From contig JBOHRW010000069.1 of the NCBI GenBank assembly GCA_050732935.1, positions 1-44,558 of the forward strand: a stretch of DNA of 44,558 bases. The letters run 5' to 3'. The position numbers and the translations under genes were made by a program. Below, piece after piece: positions 1 through 7,218 of the stretch; positions within the stretch are counted from its first letter, which is position 1; the number at the start of each line of letters is the position of its first letter. Source of the stretch: DASRVA01 sp050732935 (GTDB lineage Bacteria; Gemmatimonadota; Gemmatimonadetes; JACCXV01; JAHWKZ01). A model generated the notes under the pieces. The model was given only the letters and a program-made list of their open reading frames with translations, had not been told where the DNA came from and did not search any database.

Positions 1-1336
1 CCCTTATCTGCTCGCGGAGGATCTCCGGGTCTCCTCCCCGGCGCGGCCGACGGACCGGCGGGAAGTCGGCCGCGCTCGTGGGCTCCTCCAGAAGTCGCCG
101 GGTCGTCTCCGCGGCACGGTCGGCGAACACGACCGCCTCGAGCAGCGAGTTGCTGGCCAGCCGATTGGCACCGTGAACCCCCGTGCATGCCACCTCGCCG
201 GCCGCCAGGAGCCCTCCCAACCCGGTCCGCGCCGCCAGGTCGGTCCGCGCGCCGCCGCACGCATAGTGGGCCGCCGGCACGACCGGGAGCCACTCTCCGG
301 GAGGATTGAAGCCGCGCTTTCGGCACGTCTCGAGGATATTGGGAAATCGTTCGGCGAAGCGGTCCGCCGGGATCGGTCCGCAATCCAGCCAGACGTGCGG
401 CCGACCGCTGGCCCGCATCTCGGCGTCGATGGCACGCGCCACGATGTCGCGCGGCGAGAGGTCCCCGGCGTCGCGACCCCGCATGATCTCGCGGCCCTCG
501 TGGTCGCGCAGCACCGCACCCTCCCCCCGCACGGCCTCGCTGATCAGAAACGGCTTGTCCGCGACAGGATAGAGGGCGGTCGGGTGAAACTGGACGAACT
601 CCAGGTTCGCGACCGGCGCCCCGGCCCGCCAGGCCATGGCCAGGCCGTCCCCGGTGGCGATGGCGGGGTTGGTGGTGTAGCGATACGCCTGGCCGCAGCC
701 GCCGGTCGCCAGGTAGGTGACGCGGGCCCGCACGGCCAGCAGTTCGCCGCTGTACCGGTCCATCACGAGGGCCCCCGCACAGCGCCGGTCCGCCCCCTGC
801 CCGGTCGTCCACAGGTCGAGGGCGAACCAGTGCTCTAGAAGCTCCACCCCGGCCTCGGCCGCCGCCGCCAGGAGCCCCATCTCGATCGCTCGTCCTGTGA
901 GGTCGTCGGCCCGTACGATGCGCCTCGCGGAGTGTCCGCCCTCGCGGGCCAGCGACAGCCGGTCGGGATCCTCTCCCCCATAGGTGAAGGCCACCCCGTA
1001 CTCGATCAGCTCGCGGACACGCTCCGGCCCGTTCTCGACCAGCAGTCGCACGGCGTCCTCGTGGCACAGTCCGGCGCCGGCCGCCAGGGTGTCCTGGATG
1101 TGGGCATCGAACGAGTCCGCGGGATCCATCACCGCCGCGATGCCGCCCTGGGCGTAGTTGGTGTTGGCTTCGGAGTTCTCCTTTTTGGTGAGGAGGAGCA
1201 CCCTTCCGTGCGCGGCCGCCTTGATGGCGTACGACAGCCCCGCGATGCCGCTGCCCAGGACGAGCACGTCCGTCTCGCGGAAGTTCGAAGAGGCGCTCCC
1301 TGTCGCTGGTGTGGTGCCGCCGAAGTCTGCAGACAC
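1..1336 (-). CDS. nadB: L-aspartate oxidase, C-terminus cut by window edge
   Basis: FAD enzyme that oxidises L-aspartate to iminoaspartate, the first step of de novo NAD synthesis. The visible 445 codons show the N-terminal FAD motif GSGIAGLSYAI, then NTNYAQGGIAAV, EGGHSARRIVRADDLTG, ATGGCGQAYRYTTNPA, FVQFHPTAL, SEAVRGEGAVL and the late signature GVHGANRLASNSLLEA. These are family hallmarks in the right order. Family members run to about 530 residues, so roughly the last 85 lie outside the window. The start is taken as GTG at 1336, whose G is shared with the lpxK stop (TAGTG), implying translational coupling. About 20 low-complexity residues precede the FAD motif, so a slightly later start is possible. 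A soluble cytoplasmic enzyme is expected; its link with lpxK seems to be only operonic. Confidence 0.95.
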   Translation of the reverse strand, partial: MSADFGGTTPATGSASSNFRETDVLVLGSGIAGLSYAIKAAAHGRVLLLTKKENSEANTNYAQGGIAAVMDPADSFDAHIQDTLAAGAGLCHEDAVRLLVENGPERVRELIEYGVAFTYGGEDPDRLSLAREGGHSARRIVRADDLTGRAIEMGLLAAAAEAGVELLEHWFALDLWTTGQGADRRCAGALVMDRYSGELLAVRARVTYLATGGCGQAYRYTTNPAIATGDGLAMAWRAGAPVANLEFVQFHPTALYPVADKPFLISEAVRGEGAVLRDHEGREIMRGRDAGDLSPRDIVARAIDAEMRASGRPHVWLDCGPIPADRFAERFPNILETCRKRGFNPPGEWLPVVPAAHYACGGARTDLAARTGLGGLLAAGEVACTGVHGANRLASNSLLEAVVFADRAAETTRRLLEEPTSAADFPPVRRPRRGGDPEILREQIR

Positions 1337-2451
1337 TAGCGCGGCCAGCCGATCGCCTCTCGGACGAGATCCTTGAGCGGCTCCGGATCGGCCGGCTCTA
1401 GACGGCGTCTCAGGACGCCTGCCGGGCGATCTCCGAACCAGGCGGGATCTATCTTGACGGCGTCCTTCTCGGTGACCACGAACGACGCCCCGGGGTGCTC
1501 GAGCAGAAGAGCCCGAATGTCGGCCTCGCGGTACCGATGATGGTCGGGAAAGGCGGCCACCCGCGTCACCGGAAGCCCGGCGTCGCTCGCGAAGCGGGCC
1601 ACGGAGTCGGGCCTGGCCACTCCGGCGAGGGCGACGACCTCGTTCCCCGGCTCCCAGGGGACGTCGCGTCCGTCCTTCCAGGCGGCCAGCTCGGTCGTCC
1701 CAAGGTCCCGCCAGCCGGCCACGAAGCCAGGCAGATGGGTCCACCAATCGGCAAACGCCCGACCGATCGTCCCGTCCGGCCACGAGCGCTCCCGTGGGTC
1801 GCCTCCCACCACGACCCACACGCCGAGCGCGGGTCGCCAGCCGGGGCCCTGCCGGAGCGGCCCCGCGGGAAGGCAACGCGCCGGGGCGGTCAGGTCCTCG
1901 GAGGTGAAGACGACGAGGTCCAGCGCCCGCGCCACGCCTCGGTGCTGGAGCGCATCGTCCAGGATGTAGACATGGGGGCGCTGTCTGGCGGCTATCGCGC
2001 GAGCCGCGCGATGGCGGTCCCGGGCCACCCCGACCCACGCCCCCGCCCGGGCCAGCAGGGCGGGCTCGTCTCCGACCACGTCGGCCGCCACCGACAGGTC
2101 GCCCGGCTTGAGGACCCAGACGCCGGAGCCGACCCGGCCGTAGCCGCGCGTGAGGACGGCCGGTCGGGCCTCTTCGGGGAGCCCTGCCTCGACCAGCCAC
2201 GTCACCAGGCTCGTCTTCCCCCCACCCCCCACCATGACGTTGCCGACCCCCAGCGCCGGGGCCGACAGCCGCTCACCCGGACGTCTACGCTGGAGCCGGC
2301 GCCGCGCCAGCCGGTTCCAAGCCCATCCCACGGGGCGCGCGGCCGTTCGCGCGGCGGAGCCGGTGCGCCCCCCTTCCCCATACAGAGTCCTCCGCGCCCA
2401 GCCGTAGAGCAGGGCCTCCTCCGCCACCACGGCGCTGTCCGTAGCTGTCAT
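1336..2451 (-). CDS. lpxK: Tetraacyldisaccharide 4'-kinase LpxK
   Basis: Inner-membrane P-loop kinase that phosphorylates the 4' position of the lipid A disaccharide. The product is 371 residues, close to the usual 320-370. The N-terminus (EALLYGWARRTLYGEGG) resembles the family's membrane-associated start, followed by the P-loop VGNVMVGGGGKTSLV; the usual form is VGNxxxGGTGKTP, so T-to-G and P-to-S changes are present. Further family segments are LTRGYGR, VGDEPALLAR, ILDDALQHRGVARALDLVVF and FVVTEKDAVK. The start is the ATG at 2451 in an ATGA overlap with the acyltransferase stop; a longer upstream reading in this frame is Arg/Pro-rich and not credible. LpxB, which would make its substrate, is not in the window. 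Confidence 0.93.
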   Translation of the reverse strand: MTATDSAVVAEEALLYGWARRTLYGEGGRTGSAARTAARPVGWAWNRLARRRLQRRRPGERLSAPALGVGNVMVGGGGKTSLVTWLVEAGLPEEARPAVLTRGYGRVGSGVWVLKPGDLSVAADVVGDEPALLARAGAWVGVARDRHRAARAIAARQRPHVYILDDALQHRGVARALDLVVFTSEDLTAPARCLPAGPLRQGPGWRPALGVWVVVGGDPRERSWPDGTIGRAFADWWTHLPGFVAGWRDLGTTELAAWKDGRDVPWEPGNEVVALAGVARPDSVARFASDAGLPVTRVAAFPDHHRYREADIRALLLEHPGASFVVTEKDAVKIDPAWFGDRPAGVLRRRLEPADPEPLKDLVREAIGWPR

Positions 2452-3140
2452 GGAACGGTCACGGGTGCGCCCGCCGGCTCGGCTACCAGGCCGTCCAGCT
2501 CGTCCTCGACGCGCAGGTGCAGCGCCTGGAGGGCGCCTTCGAGGTCGCGGCTCGCCGCCCGCGCAGCCCGGGCATCCGTCGTGGCATCGATCCACAGCGG
2601 CGGACCGTAGCGGATCCGGACGAGCGCCCGGGGCCAGGGAATCTCGAAGCGGTCCCAGGACTCGACCCGGCGTCGAGGACGGGCGGCCGCGGCGACCGGC
2701 AACAGGGCGTGGCCCGTCCGACGCGACAGCGCCACCGCGCCGGGCAGCACGCGATGGGCATCGGAATGGGCATCGGGGGCCAGGGCCAGATCCCGCCCCT
2801 CCCGCGCGTAGCGGAGCATGGCGCGGAAGCCGGCCACCGGGTTGCGGCGCTGCGATCCGAGTATGGGGACGTAACCCAGCGGCTCGACGATGCGGGCCGC
2901 CATGATGCCGTCGGGATGCCCCGAGACCAGCACGCCGATCCGGCGACGGGCATGAACGGGGGCCAGCTCCAGCATCCGACCGTGCCAGAAGCAGAACAGG
3001 ATTCCGCCGCCCGAGCGCGCCTCCTCGAGATGCTGCTCGCCGTCGATCCGGATGTCCCAGGTGCGGGCCAGAGCCTCGATCGTACGGGCCACGAGCGGTC
3101 CGCCGCGACTGGCGGTGAAGCGGAGGACGGGACGACTCAC
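2448..3140 (-). CDS. DUF374-type lysophospholipid acyltransferase-like protein
   Basis: Protein of 230 residues resembling the DUF374 acyltransferase family that sits in lipid A/Kdo clusters. Recognisable segments are CFWHGRMLELAP (HGR motif), LVSGHPDGIMAARIVEPLG (normally S.H.DGE.IA), GSQRRNPVAGFRAM (normally RGS.RGG..AL) and VESWDRFEIPWP (normally SWDrf.iP.P). The usual TPDGPRGP motif is missing: the site reads APDAHSDAHRVLPGAV and is encoded by an almost perfect 12-bp tandem duplication (2754-2776). The start is GTG at 3140, with GAGGAGA about 9 bases upstream. Position between lpxA and lpxK suggests acylation of a lipid A or Kdo-linked intermediate, but this is inference. Whether the altered motif still supports catalysis is unknown. 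Confidence 0.8.
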   Translation of the reverse strand: MSRPVLRFTASRGGPLVARTIEALARTWDIRIDGEQHLEEARSGGGILFCFWHGRMLELAPVHARRRIGVLVSGHPDGIMAARIVEPLGYVPILGSQRRNPVAGFRAMLRYAREGRDLALAPDAHSDAHRVLPGAVALSRRTGHALLPVAAAARPRRRVESWDRFEIPWPRALVRIRYGPPLWIDATTDARAARAASRDLEGALQALHLRVEDELDGLVAEPAGAPVTVP

Positions 3141-3153
3141 CTGCGTTCTCTCC

Positions 3154-3285
3154 TCATGCCAGCCCCAGCAGCCACATCGCCAGGATCGCTCCGATCAGGA
3201 CGACGATCATCCACCCGGTCCTGGTCCGTTTTGGACGGTGCGGCGAGACCGCCTTGCGATCCTTCCAGACCCGTAGAAGGCTCAT
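3154..3285 (-). CDS. Small single-pass membrane peptide (43 aa), unknown
   Basis: Short frame between lpxA and the acyltransferase. ATG at 3285 reads to TGA at 3154. The first half is strongly basic (MSLLRVWKDRKAV, then HRPKRTRTG) and the second half is one hydrophobic helix (WMIVVLIGAILAMWLLGLA) running to the C-terminus, a positive-inside single-span layout. Its stop lies in the Shine-Dalgarno region of the next gene (TGAGGAGAGAACGCAG), so coupling is plausible. No clear ribosome binding site precedes it, but it lies 21 bases after the lpxA stop in the same direction. I do not recognise a family. It could be a small accessory subunit of lipid A enzymes or a chance frame. Confidence 0.5.
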   Translation of the reverse strand: MSLLRVWKDRKAVSPHRPKRTRTGWMIVVLIGAILAMWLLGLA

Positions 3286-3306
3286 GAACTGCGGTCGCGA
3301 CGGATT

Positions 3307-4092
3307 CTAGACCGTCACCCCGCGCTCGCTCCTCTCGATGAAGGCGAGGAAGAGCTCGATCTCTGGATACGGGTGCAGCTCGCTGCGGGCGCGGGCGAGG
3401 GCCTGGGTGATGTTGAGCTTGGAGTTGAAGAACAACCGATACGCGCGCTTGAGCTCGGACTTGACGTTCTCGGGGAACCCGCGCCGGTCGAGACCCACCG
3501 CGTTCAACCCGAAGAGCGCCGCCGGGTTGCCGGCAGCCTTGACGTACGGGGGGACGTCCTTCTGGACCCGGGAGCATCCGCCCACGAAGGCGTGCGCGCC
3601 AATCCGGGTGAACTGGTGCACCGGCGTCATTCCCCCGATGATGGCCCAGTCATCGACGTGCACGTGACCGGCCAGGTTGACCGCGTTCGACAGGATCACG
3701 TGGTCACCGACGACGCAGTCGTGGGCGACATGCACGTAGGCCATCAGGAGGCACTCGTCGCCGATCTGCGTAATGCCCCGGGCCCGAGTCCCACGGCTCA
3801 CGGTGACGTACTCCCGGATCACCGTCCGGTTTCCGATCACGCACGTCGTAGCCTCCCCCTCGTACTTGAGGTCCTGGGGGTCGCCACCGATGACGGCGCC
3901 GTAATGGATCTCGCACCTGTCGCCGATCCGCGTGTCGCGCTCGATCACCGCATGGGCGGCGACGCGGGTTCCCGCCCCGATCGTCACACCGGGACCGATG
4001 ATCGCGTAAGGGCCGATGAAGACGTCCTCGGCGATGTCGGCGCCGGGGTCGACGATCGCGGTGGCGTGGATGGTGGCGGCCAGGGACTTCAT
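3307..4092 (-). CDS. lpxA: UDP-N-acetylglucosamine O-acyltransferase LpxA
   Basis: Cytoplasmic trimeric acyltransferase that adds a 3-hydroxyacyl chain from ACP to UDP-GlcNAc, the first step of lipid A synthesis. The 261 residues match the family length. The N-terminal two-thirds is a left-handed beta-helix of hexapeptide repeats (IHATAIVDPGADI, VFIGPYAIIGPGVTIGAGT and on). The catalytic His region is HVAHDCVVGDHVILSNA, followed by GHVHVDDWAIIGG. The C-terminal helical domain (LKRAYRLFFNSKLNI) is typical of LpxA rather than LpxD. The ATG at 4092 overlaps the lpxC-fabZ stop (ATGA), so the three genes lpxD, lpxC-fabZ and lpxA are coupled. Confidence 0.96.
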   Translation of the reverse strand: MKSLAATIHATAIVDPGADIAEDVFIGPYAIIGPGVTIGAGTRVAAHAVIERDTRIGDRCEIHYGAVIGGDPQDLKYEGEATTCVIGNRTVIREYVTVSRGTRARGITQIGDECLLMAYVHVAHDCVVGDHVILSNAVNLAGHVHVDDWAIIGGMTPVHQFTRIGAHAFVGGCSRVQKDVPPYVKAAGNPAALFGLNAVGLDRRGFPENVKSELKRAYRLFFNSKLNITQALARARSELHPYPEIELFLAFIERSERGVTV

Positions 4093-5417
4093 TTTGGGAC
4101 CAGCGAGGCCATCAGGTCGGCCTCCGCGACCACCATCTCGCCGACCCGCGCCACGCCCCGCATCTTGCAGTGTGTTCCGCGGCGACGAACCAACTCGAGC
4201 TCGCAGACCAGCTGGTCACCGGGCCGGACGGGATGACGGAAACGCACGTTGTCCAGCCCCGTGAAGTAGACCACCTTGCTCTTCGGATCGTCCACCAGGC
4301 TCATCAGCAGCAACCCTCCCACCTGCCCCATCGCCTCGACGATGAGGACCCCCGGCATGACCGGGTGACCCGGGAAGTGTCCCTGGAAGAAGGGCTCGCT
4401 GATCGTCACGTTCTTGATCCCCACGACGCGCTTGCCCTCCTCCATCTCGATGACCCGGTCCACGAGCAGGAAGGGATAGCGATGGGGCAGGGTGTCGAGG
4501 ACGTTCTGGATGTCCATGACCGCGACGTTTCGCCCGTCGTTCCGCGGTCCGGCGCTCGGCCGGCTTCCGTTTCCGTAGTCTCTCTCGATGCGCTGCTTAA
4601 GGAGCTGAACCAGCGCCAGGTGCGTCCGATGGCCGGAGCGCTGGGCCACGATGTGCGCTTCCAGGTCCACGTTCAGGACCTTCAGGTCGCCCAGCAGATC
4701 GAGGATCTTGTGCCGCACCAGCTCCGTGGGAAACCGCAACCGCTCCTCGTTCAGGATCTTGTCCTCTCCGATCACGATGGCGTTACGCAGGTTGCCGCCC
4801 CGGATCAGCCCGGCCTCCTTGAGCGCCTCGATCTCGCGAAGGAAACCGAACGTGCGTGCCGGCGCGATCTCGCGTTCGAAGATCTCGGGGGTGATCTCGA
4901 AGGATTCGAACTGGTGGTTGACGAGCGGGTGGTCGAAGTCGATGGAGAAAGAGATTTGCAGCCGGTCCGATGGCAGGAGCGCGATCTCGACGTTGCCGTC
5001 CTCGTAAAAGATCGGCTCCTCGACACGATATCGACGGCGGGGTGCGTCCAGTTCCCGGAGTCCGGCCTCCTGCAGGGCCTTCCAGAACGGAAGGCTGGAG
5101 CCATCCCCGACAGGCGGCTCGCTCGCATCCAGCTCGATTATCAGGTTGTCCACGCCGCGCACGGCCAGCGCGGCCAGCACGTGCTCGATTGTGTGCACCT
5201 TGGCGCCGTTGCTCCCGATGGAAGTGCCGCGCTCGGTGCCGATCACGTTCTCCGGATTGACCTCGATCTCGGGTCGTCCGGACACATCGGTCCTCACGAA
5301 GCGCAACCCTTCGTTGGCCTCGGCCGGCACGAAGGTCATGTGGCACTGGTCCCCGGTATGCAGGCCGATCCCGCTGTACGTGACCGGGCGCGCGATGGTG
5401 AGCTGTGGCTGGGTCAT
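4089..5417 (-). CDS. lpxC-fabZ: Bifunctional LpxC deacetylase / FabZ dehydratase fusion
   Basis: Fusion of two cytoplasmic enzymes in 442 residues. Residues 1 to about 298 are UDP-3-O-acyl-GlcNAc deacetylase: zinc ligands His79 (TIEHVLAAL), His236 and Asp240 (RHKILDLLGD), and catalytic His263 (SGHRTH) are all present. After a short linker rich in Gly, Ser, Arg and Asn, residues 301-442 form FabZ, the 3-hydroxyacyl-ACP dehydratase, with HRYPFLLVDRV and the active-site helix GHFPGHPVMPGVLIVEAMGQ. An internal ATG at Met301 could allow separate FabZ production. The fusion joins the committed step of lipid A synthesis with the enzyme competing for the same 3-hydroxyacyl-ACP pool; it is known from Bacteroidetes and relatives. 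The start overlaps the lpxD stop (ATGA). Confidence 0.97.
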   Translation of the reverse strand: MTQPQLTIARPVTYSGIGLHTGDQCHMTFVPAEANEGLRFVRTDVSGRPEIEVNPENVIGTERGTSIGSNGAKVHTIEHVLAALAVRGVDNLIIELDASEPPVGDGSSLPFWKALQEAGLRELDAPRRRYRVEEPIFYEDGNVEIALLPSDRLQISFSIDFDHPLVNHQFESFEITPEIFEREIAPARTFGFLREIEALKEAGLIRGGNLRNAIVIGEDKILNEERLRFPTELVRHKILDLLGDLKVLNVDLEAHIVAQRSGHRTHLALVQLLKQRIERDYGNGSRPSAGPRNDGRNVAVMDIQNVLDTLPHRYPFLLVDRVIEMEEGKRVVGIKNVTISEPFFQGHFPGHPVMPGVLIVEAMGQVGGLLLMSLVDDPKSKVVYFTGLDNVRFRHPVRPGDQLVCELELVRRRGTHCKMRGVARVGEMVVAEADLMASLVPK

Positions 5418-6427
5418 GAGAGGCGATCCTCGAGCCGCTTGAGGCGCTGGAAGAGCTCGGGCAGGCGGGCGAACAGGGCGTGCGCCCGCATCTGGTCACG
5501 ATGCGCGCGGGCCGGATAGCCCGAGAACTCGGCGTCGGCCGGCACGTCGCCGATGACTCCGGCCTGGGCGCCGATCCGGGCCCGGGCACCGATCCGGACA
5601 TGGCCGCTGATGCCGGCCTGACCGGCGAGGATCGCATGATCGCCGACGATCGTGCTGCCCGCGATCCCGACCTGGGCGACGATCATCGCGTTTCGGCCAA
5701 TCCGGACATTATGAGCGATGTGCACGAGGTTGTCAATTTTGCTCCCTTCTCCGATCACCGTGTCTCCCGCCGAACCACGATCGATGGTCACATTAGCGCC
5801 GATCTCGACGTCGTCTCCGATCGTGAGGCCGCCTCTCTGGGGGATGCGGTGATGCACTCCCTGCTCGTCCGCAGCATACCCGAAGCCGTCCGACCCCAAC
5901 ACCGACCCGCTCTGCACGATGCAGCGCCTCCCGAGACGCGTGCCCCGGTGGATGGTGACCCGCGGAAAGAGACGCGTGTCCGCGCCGATCCGGACGCCCG
6001 CACCGAGGTACGATCCGGCCCCGACCACGACCTTCTGGCCCAGCTCCACATCGGGGCCGACGACCGCGAGCGGTCCCACGGTCGCTTCCTCCGGCACCGA
6101 AGCGGAGGGATCCACGATCGCCGACGGATGAATCCCGCCTTCGATCGTCGGCTCCGGGGAGAGAACGGAGACCGCCCGTGCGTACGCGAGATAGGGATTT
6201 TCGCAGCGCAGTACGTTCCGCCCGTCGGCCTCGAAATCACGACCGACGATCAGCGCGCCGGCCTCGGAAGCCATCGCCGCCGTTTCGTAGCGCTGATTGG
6301 CTAGAAACGAGAGGTCCTGCGGGCCGGCTTGCTCGAGCGAGGCGATCCCGTCCACGATGAAGTCGGGATCGCCCTCCAGTCGTGCGCCGATCGCTCCGGC
6401 GAGCTCGCCCAGCGGAATCTTCGGCAT
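5414..6427 (-). CDS. lpxD: UDP-3-O-acylglucosamine N-acyltransferase LpxD
   Basis: Adds the N-linked 3-hydroxyacyl chain to the deacetylated LpxC product. The 337 residues show the LpxD N-terminal substrate domain (LGELAGAIGARLEGDPDF, then FLANQRYETAAM), a beta-helix of hexapeptide repeats and the catalytic His segment IDNLVHIAHNVRIGRNAMI. A C-terminal helix (LFARLPELFQRLKRLEDRL) completes the trimer fold. ATG at 6427 has GGAGGAG 2-3 bases upstream, a close-set binding site. It is the first lipid A gene of this cluster, 65 bases after skp. The order skp-lpxD-lpxC/fabZ-lpxA matches the bamA-skp-lpxD arrangement common in diderms. Confidence 0.96.
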   Translation of the reverse strand: MPKIPLGELAGAIGARLEGDPDFIVDGIASLEQAGPQDLSFLANQRYETAAMASEAGALIVGRDFEADGRNVLRCENPYLAYARAVSVLSPEPTIEGGIHPSAIVDPSASVPEEATVGPLAVVGPDVELGQKVVVGAGSYLGAGVRIGADTRLFPRVTIHRGTRLGRRCIVQSGSVLGSDGFGYAADEQGVHHRIPQRGGLTIGDDVEIGANVTIDRGSAGDTVIGEGSKIDNLVHIAHNVRIGRNAMIVAQVGIAGSTIVGDHAILAGQAGISGHVRIGARARIGAQAGVIGDVPADAEFSGYPARAHRDQMRAHALFARLPELFQRLKRLEDRLS

Positions 6428-6492
6428 GTCTCCTCCGGGACGCCGCTCCGTGCGCCGTCCAGGAAAGACGGCTCGCGGCGGCTGACCGCGGC

Positions 6493-7044
6493 TCAGCGGG
6501 AAGGCGCCGGCGCGGCCCCGGACGCCTGGAGTCTCTGGATGACCTCGTCGGTGATGTTCAGCGAGGGATCACCAGCGACCAGCGCCCCATCGTTCAGGTC
6601 GAAGATCAGCGAGTAGCCGCCCTCACGGCGGGTTTCGTCGATCGCATTGTTCACCCGCTCGATGATCGGTTGCATCAGCTCGGCCTGCCTCTGACCGGCT
6701 TCGCCTTCGGGGCCGAACTTGCTCTGGAAGTACTGTTGGATCTCGTTCTCGAGCTGAAGGATCTCCTGCTGCCGTTCGGCCTTGCTCTCCGGCGAGAGGA
6801 TGACCTCCTGCTTCTGGTACTCCTCGAAGAGTCCCTGAAGCTGCGCACGCTTCGTCTCCAGGCTGTCGCGCCACAAACCGGCGACCTGGTTGAACTCCTC
6901 GTTCGCCTCGGTATAGCCGGGGGCCTCCTTGATGATCGCCTCCGAGTCCACGTAGGCGACCCTCAGATCACTCTGCTGCGCGCTCGCGACCGCCGGCCCG
7001 AGTAGCAGCATCCCCGCCACACTCAGGATGTGCCATCGAATCAT
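6493..7044 (-). CDS. skp: OmpH/Skp family periplasmic chaperone
   Basis: Small periplasmic holdase that keeps outer-membrane proteins soluble on the way to BamA. Predicted 183 residues: signal peptide MIRWHILSVAGML.. ending near ASAQQS, then the Skp body. LRVAYVDSEAIIKEAPGY is the usual first strand, followed by a long charged coiled-coil tentacle region (residues about 45-130) and the returning strand YSLIFDLNDGALVAGDPSLNITDEV split over the last third. The start at 7044 is chosen because AGGAGG lies 8 bases upstream and the signal peptide begins there; a 22-residue upstream extension lacks both. It lies 174 bases downstream of bamA in the same direction. Confidence 0.92.
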   Translation of the reverse strand: MIRWHILSVAGMLLLGPAVASAQQSDLRVAYVDSEAIIKEAPGYTEANEEFNQVAGLWRDSLETKRAQLQGLFEEYQKQEVILSPESKAERQQEILQLENEIQQYFQSKFGPEGEAGQRQAELMQPIIERVNNAIDETRREGGYSLIFDLNDGALVAGDPSLNITDEVIQRLQASGAAPAPSR

Positions 7045-7218
7045 CGTTATCCCTCCTGGTTCGTCATGGACGCCGCGGCCCGGGTCGAAGCCGGACGCCT
7101 GGTTCCACAATCTAATGTTCTACCCCCGCGGGGGGTTCAAAGGTCGATCCGCCCACAGCTGCATGAACAACGGCCCCGCGACGCCAGCCACGGTGGCAGG
7201 CCATTCGGCGACGCCATA
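7045..7218 (-). other. bamA-skp intergenic region with GC palindrome
   Basis: This 174-base spacer between the bamA stop and the skp start is one of the longest gene-free stretches here. It holds a perfect 12-base palindrome of five C, GC, five G at 7123-7134, flanked by a relatively AT-rich patch (minus strand TAGAACATTAGATTG). The palindrome has no T-run after it, so it is not a standard intrinsic terminator. TTGAAC lies immediately upstream on the minus strand, but no well-spaced minus-10 box follows. It may be a skp promoter or operator, or a stabilising hairpin in a bamA-skp transcript. I see no coding capacity in it. Confidence 0.3.

Noticed and set aside
2452..2595. N-terminal extension of LpxK to 2595
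   Set aside because: The extra residues are Arg/Pro/Gly-rich, lie antiparallel in codon phase to the acyltransferase frame and lack conservation; ATG at 2451 gives the normal protein.
7100..7140. ECF-type promoter for skp starting at GGAAC
   Set aside because: GGAAC occurs on the minus strand but no CGTCTGA-like box lies 15-18 bases downstream.
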